Notes: generated from the sequence alone by a model not told the origin. A stretch of 7,533 nucleotides of DNA from Minisyncoccota bacterium (GCA_938010795.1 CALLVB010000101.1:1-7533); one strand, 5' to 3'. Counted from the stretch's first letter, positions 1-6,391 are shown. Translations and numbers: made by a program.

Positions 1-2057
1 CGCTTTTTAAAGTATTTAGCGAGCAAGAGTGAAACAATAAAGAGGGTTGCTGAGAGTGCTAGTGTTTTTGGGTCAGCATGGACTGCGGACGGATCAAATT
101 CAGTAATACTTTCAAATGATGCCCCTAGTGCAACAAACGTAGTCATTCCTGGAATGATCCCGACCACTGTCGCAAGAAAGTATGAAGACCATTTGATTTT
201 CAGAATTCCAGAGGCAAAGTTGGTAAGATCAAATGGCATATAGATAAACCTGGCAATAAGGACAGTCATGAATGAATTCTCACGAGCTTCATCACGGAAG
301 TGCTTCACAATTCCCTCAGGCAGTTTAATATCACCCCCAAAGAAACGTCCAACCCAGTAGGCAACATTTGCAGAGAGATTTTCTCCAATCAGGGTATAGA
401 AGATACCACCCCAGAGTCCAAATAGTACTCCAGCCAACATGGTTAATAGTGTTGCAGGGAAGAAGATGAGTGGACGAATCGCATAGATAATAATAAATAC
501 GAGTGGTCCCCAGACTGTCATTTCAAGGTCACCTAGCTTCTTTGCCATATCTAAGAAAGTCAACTCTTGAGATCCTTTGTACCAAAAGAATGATGTAATT
601 AAGGCTCCCCAGAAGAATAGTGCAAATATTTTTGGTGCGTTACGCTTTAAGATTCCAACAACATCATCTTTCAGATTGGTGATTTGGTACGACAAGAATT
701 CATCAGAAACTTTCTTGATTATAAGTGAGATTGTTGGGTATGGAAATACAATTTTATTAACTTGCCAGAGTGAAATCTTCTTTTCAATTAAGAGTGTAAA
801 GAATGAAAGAATTTCTCCTGAAGACTGCCCAATAATATTTGCTCCAATGACACGACCAGTTAGTTTTTTAGCTACAACAATCGCCAATCCGTTTTCTGTG
901 GATTCATCAGTTATTGCTCGGTCGTTTTTAGAATAGGGGACTGAGATTTTTACTACTGCATGTTCACCATAATGTTGTTTTGCTTGTTCCCATGAGATTC
1001 CAACTGCGGCAATCTCTGGTTGAGTGAATGTTACTTTTGGAACTTGTCTAAATCTCTGTGCTGCAGTAAATGGTAATAAGACCTTTTTCACTACGTGTCT
1101 AGCCGCATCATCAGCAGTATGGGTAAATTTAAGTCTTAGGGAGACATCACCAACCGCGTAGACATGTTTGTTCGTTGTCCGGTAATGTTTGTTCGTTGTT
1201 ATTCCGTACTTGTCATTCTCAATCCCTGCCGCTTCTAAGCCTTGTGGAATATTAGGTACACGTCCAATAGCGAGTAGAACCTTATCAAACGGAACTTGTT
1301 CTGATCCAAGCACATGACCTTTATCGTCTTTGATATCAAAATATGCAATCCCTTTCTTGATGTTATTAATAAACGCATGCTTGATAATGGTGACCCCAAG
1401 ATCAGTAAATTCTTTTTCTATAATAGGTGAAATATCCTCATCTTCTAATTTAGCGAATCTGTGGTCAATTGTAGCGATAGTTACGTTTGATCCGAGCATT
1501 GCAAACGCCTGGCCGAGTTCCATTCCAATAGGTCCTGATCCAATTACTAGTAATTTTTCAGGAAGCTTATCTTGAGTGAATACGTTCTGATTCGTAAGAA
1601 GATCAGATTCTTGTAGTCCAGGAATATCGACCATCCGTGGTGATGAGCCTGTTGCAATTACTGATTTGGTAAAGGTATATTCTATATCTGCGACGTTGAT
1701 AGATTTTTCACCAGTAAAGACAGCTTCTCCCATAACAACATCAATACCCATTTTTTCAAACTGTTCTGGAGTCTCGTGTGCAAGAATGTCATCAATTTTT
1801 TTCTGGACCTTAGATAAAACAGAAGTTCGGTGTATTTCAAGTTCTTTAGTATCACCAGATAGTTTTTTTGCTTTGTAATATGACTTAGCATGATGGAGTA
1901 ATGACTTTGATGGAATACATCCCGTATTAGTACATTCTCCACCCATATGTTCACGTTCTACTAATAGAACAGATTTTCCAATGTTTTTAAAGCCAACAGC
2001 TGAAGTAAGTCCTCCTGATCCTGCACCTACCACCACTACGTCGTAATGTTTTTTCAT
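1..2057 (-). CDS. FAD-dependent pyridine nucleotide-disulfide oxidoreductase fused to a C-terminal TVP38/TMEM64 (VTT) membrane domain, 3'-partial
   Basis: The frame is open for 685 codons from the ATG at 2057 to the window edge. The N-terminal 450 or so residues match the lipoamide dehydrogenase/mercuric reductase fold: FAD-binding GAGSGG (11-16), redox-active GGECTNTGCIPSK with Cys42 and Cys47, a second nucleotide-binding GSGPIG (173-178), the FAD motif VYAVGD ending at Asp304, and a dimerisation domain (about 335-450). The His-Glu acid/base pair of lipoamide dehydrogenase is replaced: VFPYPTISL puts Tyr440 at the His site and Leu445 at the Glu site. After a linker, a hydrophobic segment begins near residue 474, and a VTT domain follows (about 505-670) with recognisable LAGVLFGLWGG and ARFIYMPFDLTNFASG motifs. 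The protein is probably a membrane-anchored NAD(P)H:disulfide or quinone-type oxidoreductase; the substrate is unknown. Mercuric reductase is unsupported, since neither a heavy-metal-binding N-terminus nor a C-terminal Cys pair is seen. It is transcribed away from the ribosomal operon. Confidence 0.9.
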   Translation of the reverse strand, partial: MKKHYDVVVVGAGSGGLTSAVGFKNIGKSVLLVEREHMGGECTNTGCIPSKSLLHHAKSYYKAKKLSGDTKELEIHRTSVLSKVQKKIDDILAHETPEQFEKMGIDVVMGEAVFTGEKSINVADIEYTFTKSVIATGSSPRMVDIPGLQESDLLTNQNVFTQDKLPEKLLVIGSGPIGMELGQAFAMLGSNVTIATIDHRFAKLEDEDISPIIEKEFTDLGVTIIKHAFINNIKKGIAYFDIKDDKGHVLGSEQVPFDKVLLAIGRVPNIPQGLEAAGIENDKYGITTNKHYRTTNKHVYAVGDVSLRLKFTHTADDAARHVVKKVLLPFTAAQRFRQVPKVTFTQPEIAAVGISWEQAKQHYGEHAVVKISVPYSKNDRAITDESTENGLAIVVAKKLTGRVIGANIIGQSSGEILSFFTLLIEKKISLWQVNKIVFPYPTISLIIKKVSDEFLSYQITNLKDDVVGILKRNAPKIFALFFWGALITSFFWYKGSQELTFLDMAKKLGDLEMTVWGPLVFIIIYAIRPLIFFPATLLTMLAGVLFGLWGGIFYTLIGENLSANVAYWVGRFFGGDIKLPEGIVKHFRDEARENSFMTVLIARFIYMPFDLTNFASGILKIKWSSYFLATVVGIIPGMTTFVALGASFESITEFDPSAVHADPKTLALSATLFIVSLLLAKYFKK
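1164..1199. repeat. 15-bp direct repeat, 21-bp period, inside the oxidoreductase gene
   Basis: ATGTTTGTTCGTTGT occurs at 1164-1178 and again at 1185-1199. The period is exactly seven codons, so on the minus strand the protein reads TTNKHYRTTNKH (residues 287-298), just before the FAD motif VYAVGD. The stretch aligns with the family without an insertion, so the repeat does not lengthen the protein. Confidence 0.85.
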
Positions 2058-2089
2058 AAATAATGATTATCTGGTTTTATAATGGGTCC

Positions 2090-2117
2090 ATTATACATAC
2101 CTCAGTTATAATGTAAA
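2090..2117 (-). promoter_or_regulatory. sigma70-type promoter of the oxidoreductase gene
   Basis: On the minus strand a -35 TTTACA (2117-2112, five of six matches to consensus) and a perfect -10 TATAAT (2095-2090) are separated by 16 bases. Transcription should start near 2083, giving a leader of about 26 bases with no Shine-Dalgarno. The -35 box lies inside the palindrome at 2109-2132, so a bound regulator would be expected to block this promoter. Confidence 0.65.
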
Positions 2118-2132
2118 GTATACTTTACATTA
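2109..2132. promoter_or_regulatory. perfect 24-bp palindrome, candidate operator
   Basis: The core ATGTAAAGTATACTTTACAT (2111-2130) is extended by TA on each side, giving a 24-bp sequence identical to its reverse complement. There is no spacer, so it makes a poor RNA hairpin and a good site for a dimeric DNA-binding protein. It covers the -35 box of the leftward oxidoreductase promoter and lies 34 bases before the -35 of the rightward ribosomal promoter. No run of T follows it, so it is not a terminator. The regulator is unknown and is not encoded in the window. Confidence 0.6.
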
Positions 2133-2165
2133 CGATGTGGAAAAGGTTCTTTTAATATTGCCGCG

Positions 2166-2193
2166 TTGACTTTGCTAGGGGGTTTGTTACTAT
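2166..2193 (+). promoter_or_regulatory. promoter of the S14-SecY operon
   Basis: TTGACT (2166-2171) and TACTAT (2188-2193) are separated by 16 bases. A TG at 2185-2186, one base before the hexamer, makes this an extended -10. The predicted start is near 2200, giving an untranslated leader of about 38 bases before the S14 ATG at 2238. This is the best rightward promoter between the divergent genes and implies that S14 heads its own operon here. Confidence 0.55.
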
Positions 2194-2200
2194 ACCGGGA

Positions 2201-2214
2201 CTTATATCTATAAG
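2201..2214. repeat. short inverted repeat in the S14 leader
   Basis: CTTATA and TATAAG are separated by two bases, right at the predicted 5' end of the operon mRNA. The two-base centre is too short for a hairpin loop without opening a pair. It could be a small operator, but in this A+T-rich stretch it may be chance. Confidence 0.25.
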
Positions 2215-2237
2215 TATTAATTATTAAGAAAAATTAT

Positions 2238-2423
2238 ATGGCGAAAACATCAGTTATTGCACGATCGCAAAAGAAACCTAAATTTTCAACCCGGAAAGTA
2301 AATCGGTGTTTTAAATGTGGGCGAAAGCATGGATTCATGCGAGATTTTGAATTGTGTCGTATTTGTTTCCGCGAGATGGCTAATCAAGGCTTGATTCCTG
2401 GTATACAAAAATCATCTTGGTAA
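2238..2423 (+). CDS. rpsN: 30S ribosomal protein S14, zinc-binding type (uS14)
   Basis: This 61-residue protein has the length and sequence of the short, zinc-binding S14 family. Two CxxC knuckles, Cys24/Cys27 and Cys40/Cys43, form the zinc site, and the C-terminus (LIPGIQKSSW) closely matches the usual GQIPGVKKASW ending. S14 binds 16S rRNA in the head of the small subunit and is needed late in 30S assembly. It is the first gene of the operon. The L14, L24 and L5 genes that usually precede it are absent, and the gene upstream is divergent and unrelated. No Shine-Dalgarno precedes the ATG; the leader is A/T-rich. The stop is TAA. Confidence 0.97.
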   Translation: MAKTSVIARSQKKPKFSTRKVNRCFKCGRKHGFMRDFELCRICFREMANQGLIPGIQKSSW

Positions 2424-2481
2424 GCACCTGCTATGGTGTGCCGAGAGATAACGTACCTCAGGGTAATATCACTTGCGTAAT

Positions 2482-2874
2482 ATGAATGACAAAATTTCAG
2501 AACTAATCATTAGTTTAAAGAACGCTGGTATGGCTGGTAATGCAACCACATCAGTACCTGCTTCTAAACTAAAGAAAAATGTATTACTACTTCTAAAAAA
2601 AGAGGGATACATTAAAGACTTTCAAGAAGAAGGTAACGGGGTTACAAAATCTTTCACAGTAGAGATTGCGTACAAAAAAGATGGAACACCACAAATCACT
2701 GACGTGAGACGTGTTTCAAAACTATCAGTTCGAAAATACACAGGGTACCGAGATATGCGACCTGTTAAATACGGACATGGTGTAGCAGTGCTTTCTACTC
2801 CTCTGGGAATTATTTCAGGGAAGGAAGCTAAAGCTAAAAAGGTCGGAGGAGAATTATTATTCACAATTTGGTAG
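2482..2874 (+). CDS. rpsH: 30S ribosomal protein S8 (uS8)
   Basis: With the ATG at 2482 the protein is 130 residues and begins MNDKISELIISLKNAG, aligning with the family start (M-D-x-I-A-D-x-L-x-x-I-R-N-A). An in-frame TTG at 2473 would add three residues that the family does not have. The C-terminus (VLSTPLGIISGKEAKAKKVG, then GELLFTIW) is the conserved S8 RNA-binding end. S8 binds the central domain of 16S rRNA and in E. coli also represses the spc operon by binding its mRNA. The 58-base gap after S14 contains two small inverted repeats (CACC/GGTG at 2425-2438 and TACC/GGTA at 2454-2465) that could fold, but a regulatory role is speculative. No Shine-Dalgarno is visible. The stop is TAG. 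Confidence 0.96.
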   Translation: MNDKISELIISLKNAGMAGNATTSVPASKLKKNVLLLLKKEGYIKDFQEEGNGVTKSFTVEIAYKKDGTPQITDVRRVSKLSVRKYTGYRDMRPVKYGHGVAVLSTPLGIISGKEAKAKKVGGELLFTIW

Positions 2875-2892
2875 AACCAGTAATAAAGTATT

Positions 2893-3426
2893 ATGAGTAG
2901 AATTGGAAAACAAGAACTACAAGTTCCAGCTGGAACAGATGTACAAATAAGTGGATCTACCGTAAAGGTGAAAGGACCACTTGGAGAGCTAGAGCGAACA
3001 CTTTCAGATAAGGTGGTCGTATCTCTCAATGATGGAGTTGTAACATCAACGCTATCAGAAGAGACTTCACAAGCACGAGCTATGTGGGGGACAACAATGT
3101 CACATATTAAAAATATGATTGACGGCGTTACTACTAAATTCCAAAAACAATTAATTGTTGAAGGAGTTGGATTCAGGGCAGAAGTAAAAGGATCACAATT
3201 AGTTATGCAACTAGGGTTTTCACATCCAGTAGAGATGGAAATCCCAGCAGGACTAGACGTGACTGTTGAGAAACAGACTATTACTGTTGCAGGAATCGAT
3301 AAGGAGCTAGTAGGATTATTTGCTTCAAAAGTACGATTAAAGAAAAAACCAGAACCTTACAAAGGTAAAGGGATTCGATATTCAGACGAAATTATTAGAA
3401 GAAAGGAAGGAAAGAAAAACGTATAA
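2893..3426 (+). CDS. rplF: 50S ribosomal protein L6 (uL6)
   Basis: The 177-residue product has the usual L6 length and both duplicated L6 domains. Conserved landmarks are the start MSRIGKQELQVPAG, VKVKGPLGEL (24-33), MWGTTMSHIKNMIDGV (64-79), GVGFRAEVKG (91-100) and the C-terminal signature EPYKGKGIRY (154-163). L6 sits near the factor-binding site at the base of the L7/L12 stalk on 23S rRNA. The gene starts 18 bases after the S8 stop, with no Shine-Dalgarno (ATAAAGTATT directly precedes the ATG). A 77-base spacer follows, longer than the other gaps in the operon. The stop is TAA. Confidence 0.97.
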   Translation: MSRIGKQELQVPAGTDVQISGSTVKVKGPLGELERTLSDKVVVSLNDGVVTSTLSEETSQARAMWGTTMSHIKNMIDGVTTKFQKQLIVEGVGFRAEVKGSQLVMQLGFSHPVEMEIPAGLDVTVEKQTITVAGIDKELVGLFASKVRLKKKPEPYKGKGIRYSDEIIRRKEGKKNV

Positions 3427-3503
3427 GACAGACACTGATTGCAAAAGGCATTCTCTATATTGTAGGGATGAGAAACGGATTGATTTAACGAACATACAAA
3501 TTC

Positions 3504-3845
3504 ATGACAACAAAAACAACAAAAAGAATACGGCGACATGCACGAGTACGATCTCAGATTTCTGGGACAGCTACTCGTCCACGTCTTGCTGTATATCGAT
3601 CAAATCGATATATATCTGCACAACTAATTGATGATGTTGCAGAACACACATTAGCAGCAGTGACTTCTAAGGGAGGATCAGCAAAAACATTTACAGACCG
3701 AGCTTCTGAAGCTGGAAAACAAATGGCTGAACTTGCTAAAAAGGCAGGTGTAACCGAAGTAGTATTTGACCGAGGTGGATTCCGATACACAGGGCGTGTA
3801 GCGGCTTTTGCTGAGGGAGCACGAGCGGGAGGACTTAACTTTTAA
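3504..3845 (+). CDS. rplR: 50S ribosomal protein L18 (uL18)
   Basis: The 113-residue product matches L18. It has a basic N-terminus (KRIRRHARVR), then RPRLAVYRSNRYISAQLIDD (25-44), and the conserved C-terminal FDRGGFRYTGRVAAFAEGAR followed by AGGLNF. L18 binds 5S rRNA in the central protuberance. The 77 bases before it are non-coding. They contain a weak inverted repeat (TTCTC 3451-3455 / GAGAA 3470-3474), and I found no convincing promoter or Shine-Dalgarno. Arginine is written mostly as CGA, in 9 of 14 codons by my count. The stop is TAA, seven bases before the S5 start. Confidence 0.96.
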   Translation: MTTKTTKRIRRHARVRSQISGTATRPRLAVYRSNRYISAQLIDDVAEHTLAAVTSKGGSAKTFTDRASEAGKQMAELAKKAGVTEVVFDRGGFRYTGRVAAFAEGARAGGLNF

Positions 3846-3852
3846 TTGATAT

Positions 3853-4587
3853 ATGACAGAAGAAGAAAAAAAAGCAGTTGAGACTCCAGTGGAGAATACT
3901 CCTGCAACAGATACAACAAAAGAGACACCAGCAGAAGTGAAGATGGATGCTCCTGTAGAGGCGGCAAAATCTGACGCACCAACTGACGCTCCAAAGACAG
4001 ATACTCCTGCAGCACCAACTGATAAGCCAGCACCACGTCAAGGTGGATTCCGAGGACGAGGAGGTCCAGGTGGACAGCGAGGTGGAGGAAGACCAGGGGG
4101 TCGAGGACGAGGAGGTCCACGCGGACGAAGAAAAAACTTCCGGCGCGAAAAACCAGAGTTCGAACAAAAAATTGTTTCACTACGTCGAGTTACGCGAGTT
4201 ATGGCTGGAGGGCGACGATTTTCATTCTCAGCAGCAGTTGTGATTGGAGATAAAAAAGGACGAGTAGGATTTGGTCTTGCTAAAGCTAATGATACTGCGG
4301 CTGCAATCGATAAAGCTGTACGGATCGCTAAGAAAGATATGATTACTCTGAAACTTACAGAGAACAATTCAATTCCACATGACGTACAAACTAAATACAA
4401 AGCCTCAGAAGTACTATTGCGACCTGTTACAGGTAAAGGACTAGCTGCTGGAGGTGGAGTACGTGTAGTACTAGAACTAGCGGGAGTAGACGAGGTTGGA
4501 GGAAAGCTACTATCTCGATCTAAAAACAACATTAATAATGCACGAGTGACGATTGAGGCACTACGTAACTTTGCAGTAAAAAAATAG
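3853..4587 (+). CDS. rpsE: 30S ribosomal protein S5 (uS5) with a long acidic plus RG-rich N-terminal extension
   Basis: Residues from about 101 to 244 are a standard S5. They include FEQKIVSLRRVTRVMAGGRR and the core VVIGDKKGRVGFGLAKANDT, then a C-terminal domain with GKGLAAGGGVRVVLELAGV and the NNINNARVTIEALRN helix. S5 shapes the mRNA entry channel and affects decoding accuracy. Bacterial S5 is usually about 165 residues; the extra length is N-terminal. Residues 1-60 are acidic and rich in Pro, Ala and Thr. Residues 62-93 are an Arg-Gly tract (RGRGGP at 67-72 and 84-89). No ATG, GTG or TTG occurs in frame between Met31 and Met117, which is inside the core, so at least most of the extension must be translated to make the core. 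The ATG follows the L18 stop by seven bases. The stop is TAG. Confidence 0.95.
   Translation: MTEEEKKAVETPVENTPATDTTKETPAEVKMDAPVEAAKSDAPTDAPKTDTPAAPTDKPAPRQGGFRGRGGPGGQRGGGRPGGRGRGGPRGRRKNFRREKPEFEQKIVSLRRVTRVMAGGRRFSFSAAVVIGDKKGRVGFGLAKANDTAAAIDKAVRIAKKDMITLKLTENNSIPHDVQTKYKASEVLLRPVTGKGLAAGGGVRVVLELAGVDEVGGKLLSRSKNNINNARVTIEALRNFAVKK
4051..4119. repeat. 18-bp in-frame direct repeat encoding the S5 Arg-Gly tract
   Basis: CGAGGACGAGGAGGTCCA occurs identically at 4051-4068 and 4102-4119. The 51-base period is exactly 17 codons, and each copy encodes RGRGGP. Identity at the codon level between two copies suggests that this low-complexity segment grew by internal duplication. Such segments can change length between strains. 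Confidence 0.85.
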
Positions 4588-4591
4588 GCTT

Positions 4592-5035
4592 ATGCAAGTA
4601 CATTCACTAAAGAAACAAGGAGAATCTCGGAAACGAGTTGGGCGAGGAGGAAAGAGAGGGAAAACTTCTGGAAAAGGAATGAAAGGTCAAAATGCAAGAA
4701 CTGGTAACTCAAAGCGTCCTGAAGTTCGTGACTTTATTAAGAAGTTTCCAAAATTACGAGGTCAAGGTAAAAATGGTAACCGAGCACGTAATATCATTAC
4801 GTATCATTTCCCAATTAATCTATCTACCATTGAAGAACATTTTGAAAATGGAGATGTTGTCTCACCAAAGATTCTTATTAAAAAGGGAATCATGGACTAT
4901 AACGGAAAGGCACAAATCCCTTCAGTTAAAGTTCTTGGTACTGGAGATATTACAAAGAAGGTAACTATCTCTAACTGTCTTATTTCAAAGACTGCGCAAG
5001 CAAAAATTGAGAAAGCAGGAGGTACAGTAAAATAA
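4592..5035 (+). CDS. rplO: 50S ribosomal protein L15 (uL15)
   Basis: The 147-residue protein begins MQVHSLKKQGESRKRVGRGG and continues KRGKTSGKGMKGQNARTG, the glycine- and lysine-rich L15 N-terminus that threads into 23S rRNA. It ends in the globular domain with the conserved V-KVLG-G and a terminal ISKTAQAKIEKAGGTVK. L15 is a late-assembling large-subunit protein. It starts four bases after the S5 stop, so the L30 gene that normally lies between S5 and L15 is absent. No Shine-Dalgarno precedes the ATG. The stop is TAA. Confidence 0.97.
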   Translation: MQVHSLKKQGESRKRVGRGGKRGKTSGKGMKGQNARTGNSKRPEVRDFIKKFPKLRGQGKNGNRARNIITYHFPINLSTIEEHFENGDVVSPKILIKKGIMDYNGKAQIPSVKVLGTGDITKKVTISNCLISKTAQAKIEKAGGTVK

Positions 5036-5055
5036 TAGTGTAAAATATATTTATT

Positions 5056-6339
5056 ATGAAAGTACTTACACAAAAAATGCGACTTGTCTGGGGAGACCAG
5101 GTACTAAGAAATAGAATCCTATTTGTTTTATTTGGATTCATGATTTTCCGAGTACTTGCAAACATTCCTATGCCAGGAGCTGATGTTGCTGCCCTGCAGT
5201 CACTACTAAATGGAGAGGGAGGAGATCTATTAGGATTCCTTAATATCTTCTCAGGAGGTGGATTTGCAAACTTATCCATTGCGCTACTTGGAGTTGGTCC
5301 TTACATTACTGCATCAATTATTATGCAACTTGTAGGAATGATGTCTCCAAAGGTAAAAGAAATGCAACGAGAATCAGAATCAGGAAGAAAAAAGATCTCA
5401 ATGTACTCACGACTTATGTCGGTACCACTAGCTGCTATTCAAGGATTTGGTCTTATTAAGTTATTACAATCACAAGGAGTGCTTGGTAACCTAACAACGG
5501 GTGAATTAATGGTTAATATTTTAATTGTTGTTGCTGGTTCGGTATTACTTATGTGGATCGGTGAGTTAGTATCAGAATTTGGAATTGGTAACGGTGTTTC
5601 ACTAGTTATCTTTGCAGGTATTGTTGCAATTCTTCCAGGACAATTATATTCACTTTTCCAAAACTTACTTATTAATCCTGCTGACATTCCACTGTATGCA
5701 TTGTTCTTGGTAGTAACCTTTGTAGTAATTTATGCAATTGTATACATTACTGAAGCGGAACGACCAATCCCAATCTCACATGCGAAGCAGTCACGAGGCT
5801 CATCTAGAATGACAGGTGCAGTACAAAATTACTTACCACTTCGACTCAACCAAGCGGGAGTTATTCCAATTATTTTTGCGATCTCTGTATTGATCTTCCC
5901 ACAGATGGTTGCTCAATTCTTGGCTGTATCGACTAATCCAACACTAGCTGGTATTGGACAGTCGACACTAGCGGGATTGGCTAACTTATGGATTTACGGA
6001 AGTGCATACTTTGTACTAACATTCCTTTTCACGTACTTTTACACAGCGGTAACGTTTGATCCAAAGCAAGTTGCAGACAACTTACAAAAAGGAGGATCAT
6101 TTGTTCCAGGTGTTCGTCCAGGAGGGCAGACAGAAGAGTACTTAGGAAATGTAATGACAAAAATTACATTAGTAGGAGCAATCTTCTTGTCAGTAGTGGC
6201 TGTGTTGCCGGTAGTGATTCAAGGACTTACTGGATTACAGTCACTTGCGATTGGAGGTACAGGACTTCTTATTGCGGTATCTGTAAGTATCGATCTTGTG
6301 AAACGATTAGATTCACAAATTACGATGCGAGAGTACTAA
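5056..6339 (+). CDS. secY: preprotein translocase subunit SecY
   Basis: This 427-residue membrane protein is the pore of the Sec translocon, which passes or inserts unfolded proteins with SecE and the SecA motor. Family landmarks in order are the first membrane helix (about 21-38), the plug region with GFLNIFSGGGFANLSIALLG (60-79), GPYITASIIMQL (81-92), GNGVSLVIFAGIVA (178-191), ERPIPISHAKQSRG (235-248), QAGVIPIIFA (266-275), PGVRPGGQTEEYL (351-363) and the C-terminal VKRLDSQITMREY. Its length and about ten hydrophobic segments are normal. The ATG at 5056 gives the usual short cytoplasmic N-terminus; Met8 would also be possible. It is 20 bases after L15, the normal spc order, and ends the operon. 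The stop is TAA. Confidence 0.98.
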   Translation: MKVLTQKMRLVWGDQVLRNRILFVLFGFMIFRVLANIPMPGADVAALQSLLNGEGGDLLGFLNIFSGGGFANLSIALLGVGPYITASIIMQLVGMMSPKVKEMQRESESGRKKISMYSRLMSVPLAAIQGFGLIKLLQSQGVLGNLTTGELMVNILIVVAGSVLLMWIGELVSEFGIGNGVSLVIFAGIVAILPGQLYSLFQNLLINPADIPLYALFLVVTFVVIYAIVYITEAERPIPISHAKQSRGSSRMTGAVQNYLPLRLNQAGVIPIIFAISVLIFPQMVAQFLAVSTNPTLAGIGQSTLAGLANLWIYGSAYFVLTFLFTYFYTAVTFDPKQVADNLQKGGSFVPGVRPGGQTEEYLGNVMTKITLVGAIFLSVVAVLPVVIQGLTGLQSLAIGGTGLLIAVSVSIDLVKRLDSQITMREY

Positions 6340-6363
6340 ACACAGAGCTCACAACTTATAGAT

Positions 6364-6391
6364 AATAAAAAAGCCGTACGGCTTTTTTATT
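6364..6391. terminator. bidirectional intrinsic terminator after secY
   Basis: A perfect 12-bp stem (6364-6375 with 6380-6391) surrounds a GTAC loop. The G+C core is GCC/GGC, flanked by six A and six T, so the hairpin is followed by a U-tract in either direction. It lies 25 bases after the secY stop and should end the ribosomal operon. The following 66 bases (6392-6457) hold nothing I recognise. Confidence 0.9.

Noticed and set aside
577..1878. Plus-strand open frames opposite the oxidoreductase gene.
   Set aside because: They show no protein-family features and lie antisense to a continuous 685-codon frame with clear flavoprotein and VTT motifs.
2473..2481. TTG start for S8 adding three residues.
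   Set aside because: The ATG at 2482 gives the family-standard N-terminus and length, and no ribosome-binding signal favours the TTG.
3427..3503. The 77-base L6-L18 spacer as a promoter or structured regulatory RNA.
   Set aside because: TTGCAA and TATATT are only about 11 bases apart, too close for a promoter, and the single five-pair inverted repeat is weak.
3827..3833. GGGAGGA upstream of S5 as a Shine-Dalgarno.
   Set aside because: It is 19 bases from the ATG, too far for normal pairing, and it encodes the conserved Gly-Gly near the L18 C-terminus.
4043..4243. Plus-strand 66-codon acidic frame overlapping the S5 Arg-Gly tract in another frame.
   Set aside because: Its Asp/Glu/Val repeats come directly from reading GGA-CGA type codons out of frame. 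No start signal or independent support is present.
3835..4532. Minus-strand open frames opposite S5, including Trp/Cys/Ser-rich and Pro-rich frames.
   Set aside because: They are shadows of the repetitive Pro/Ala/Thr and Arg-Gly codons of S5. Their composition is a by-product of the complementary strand.
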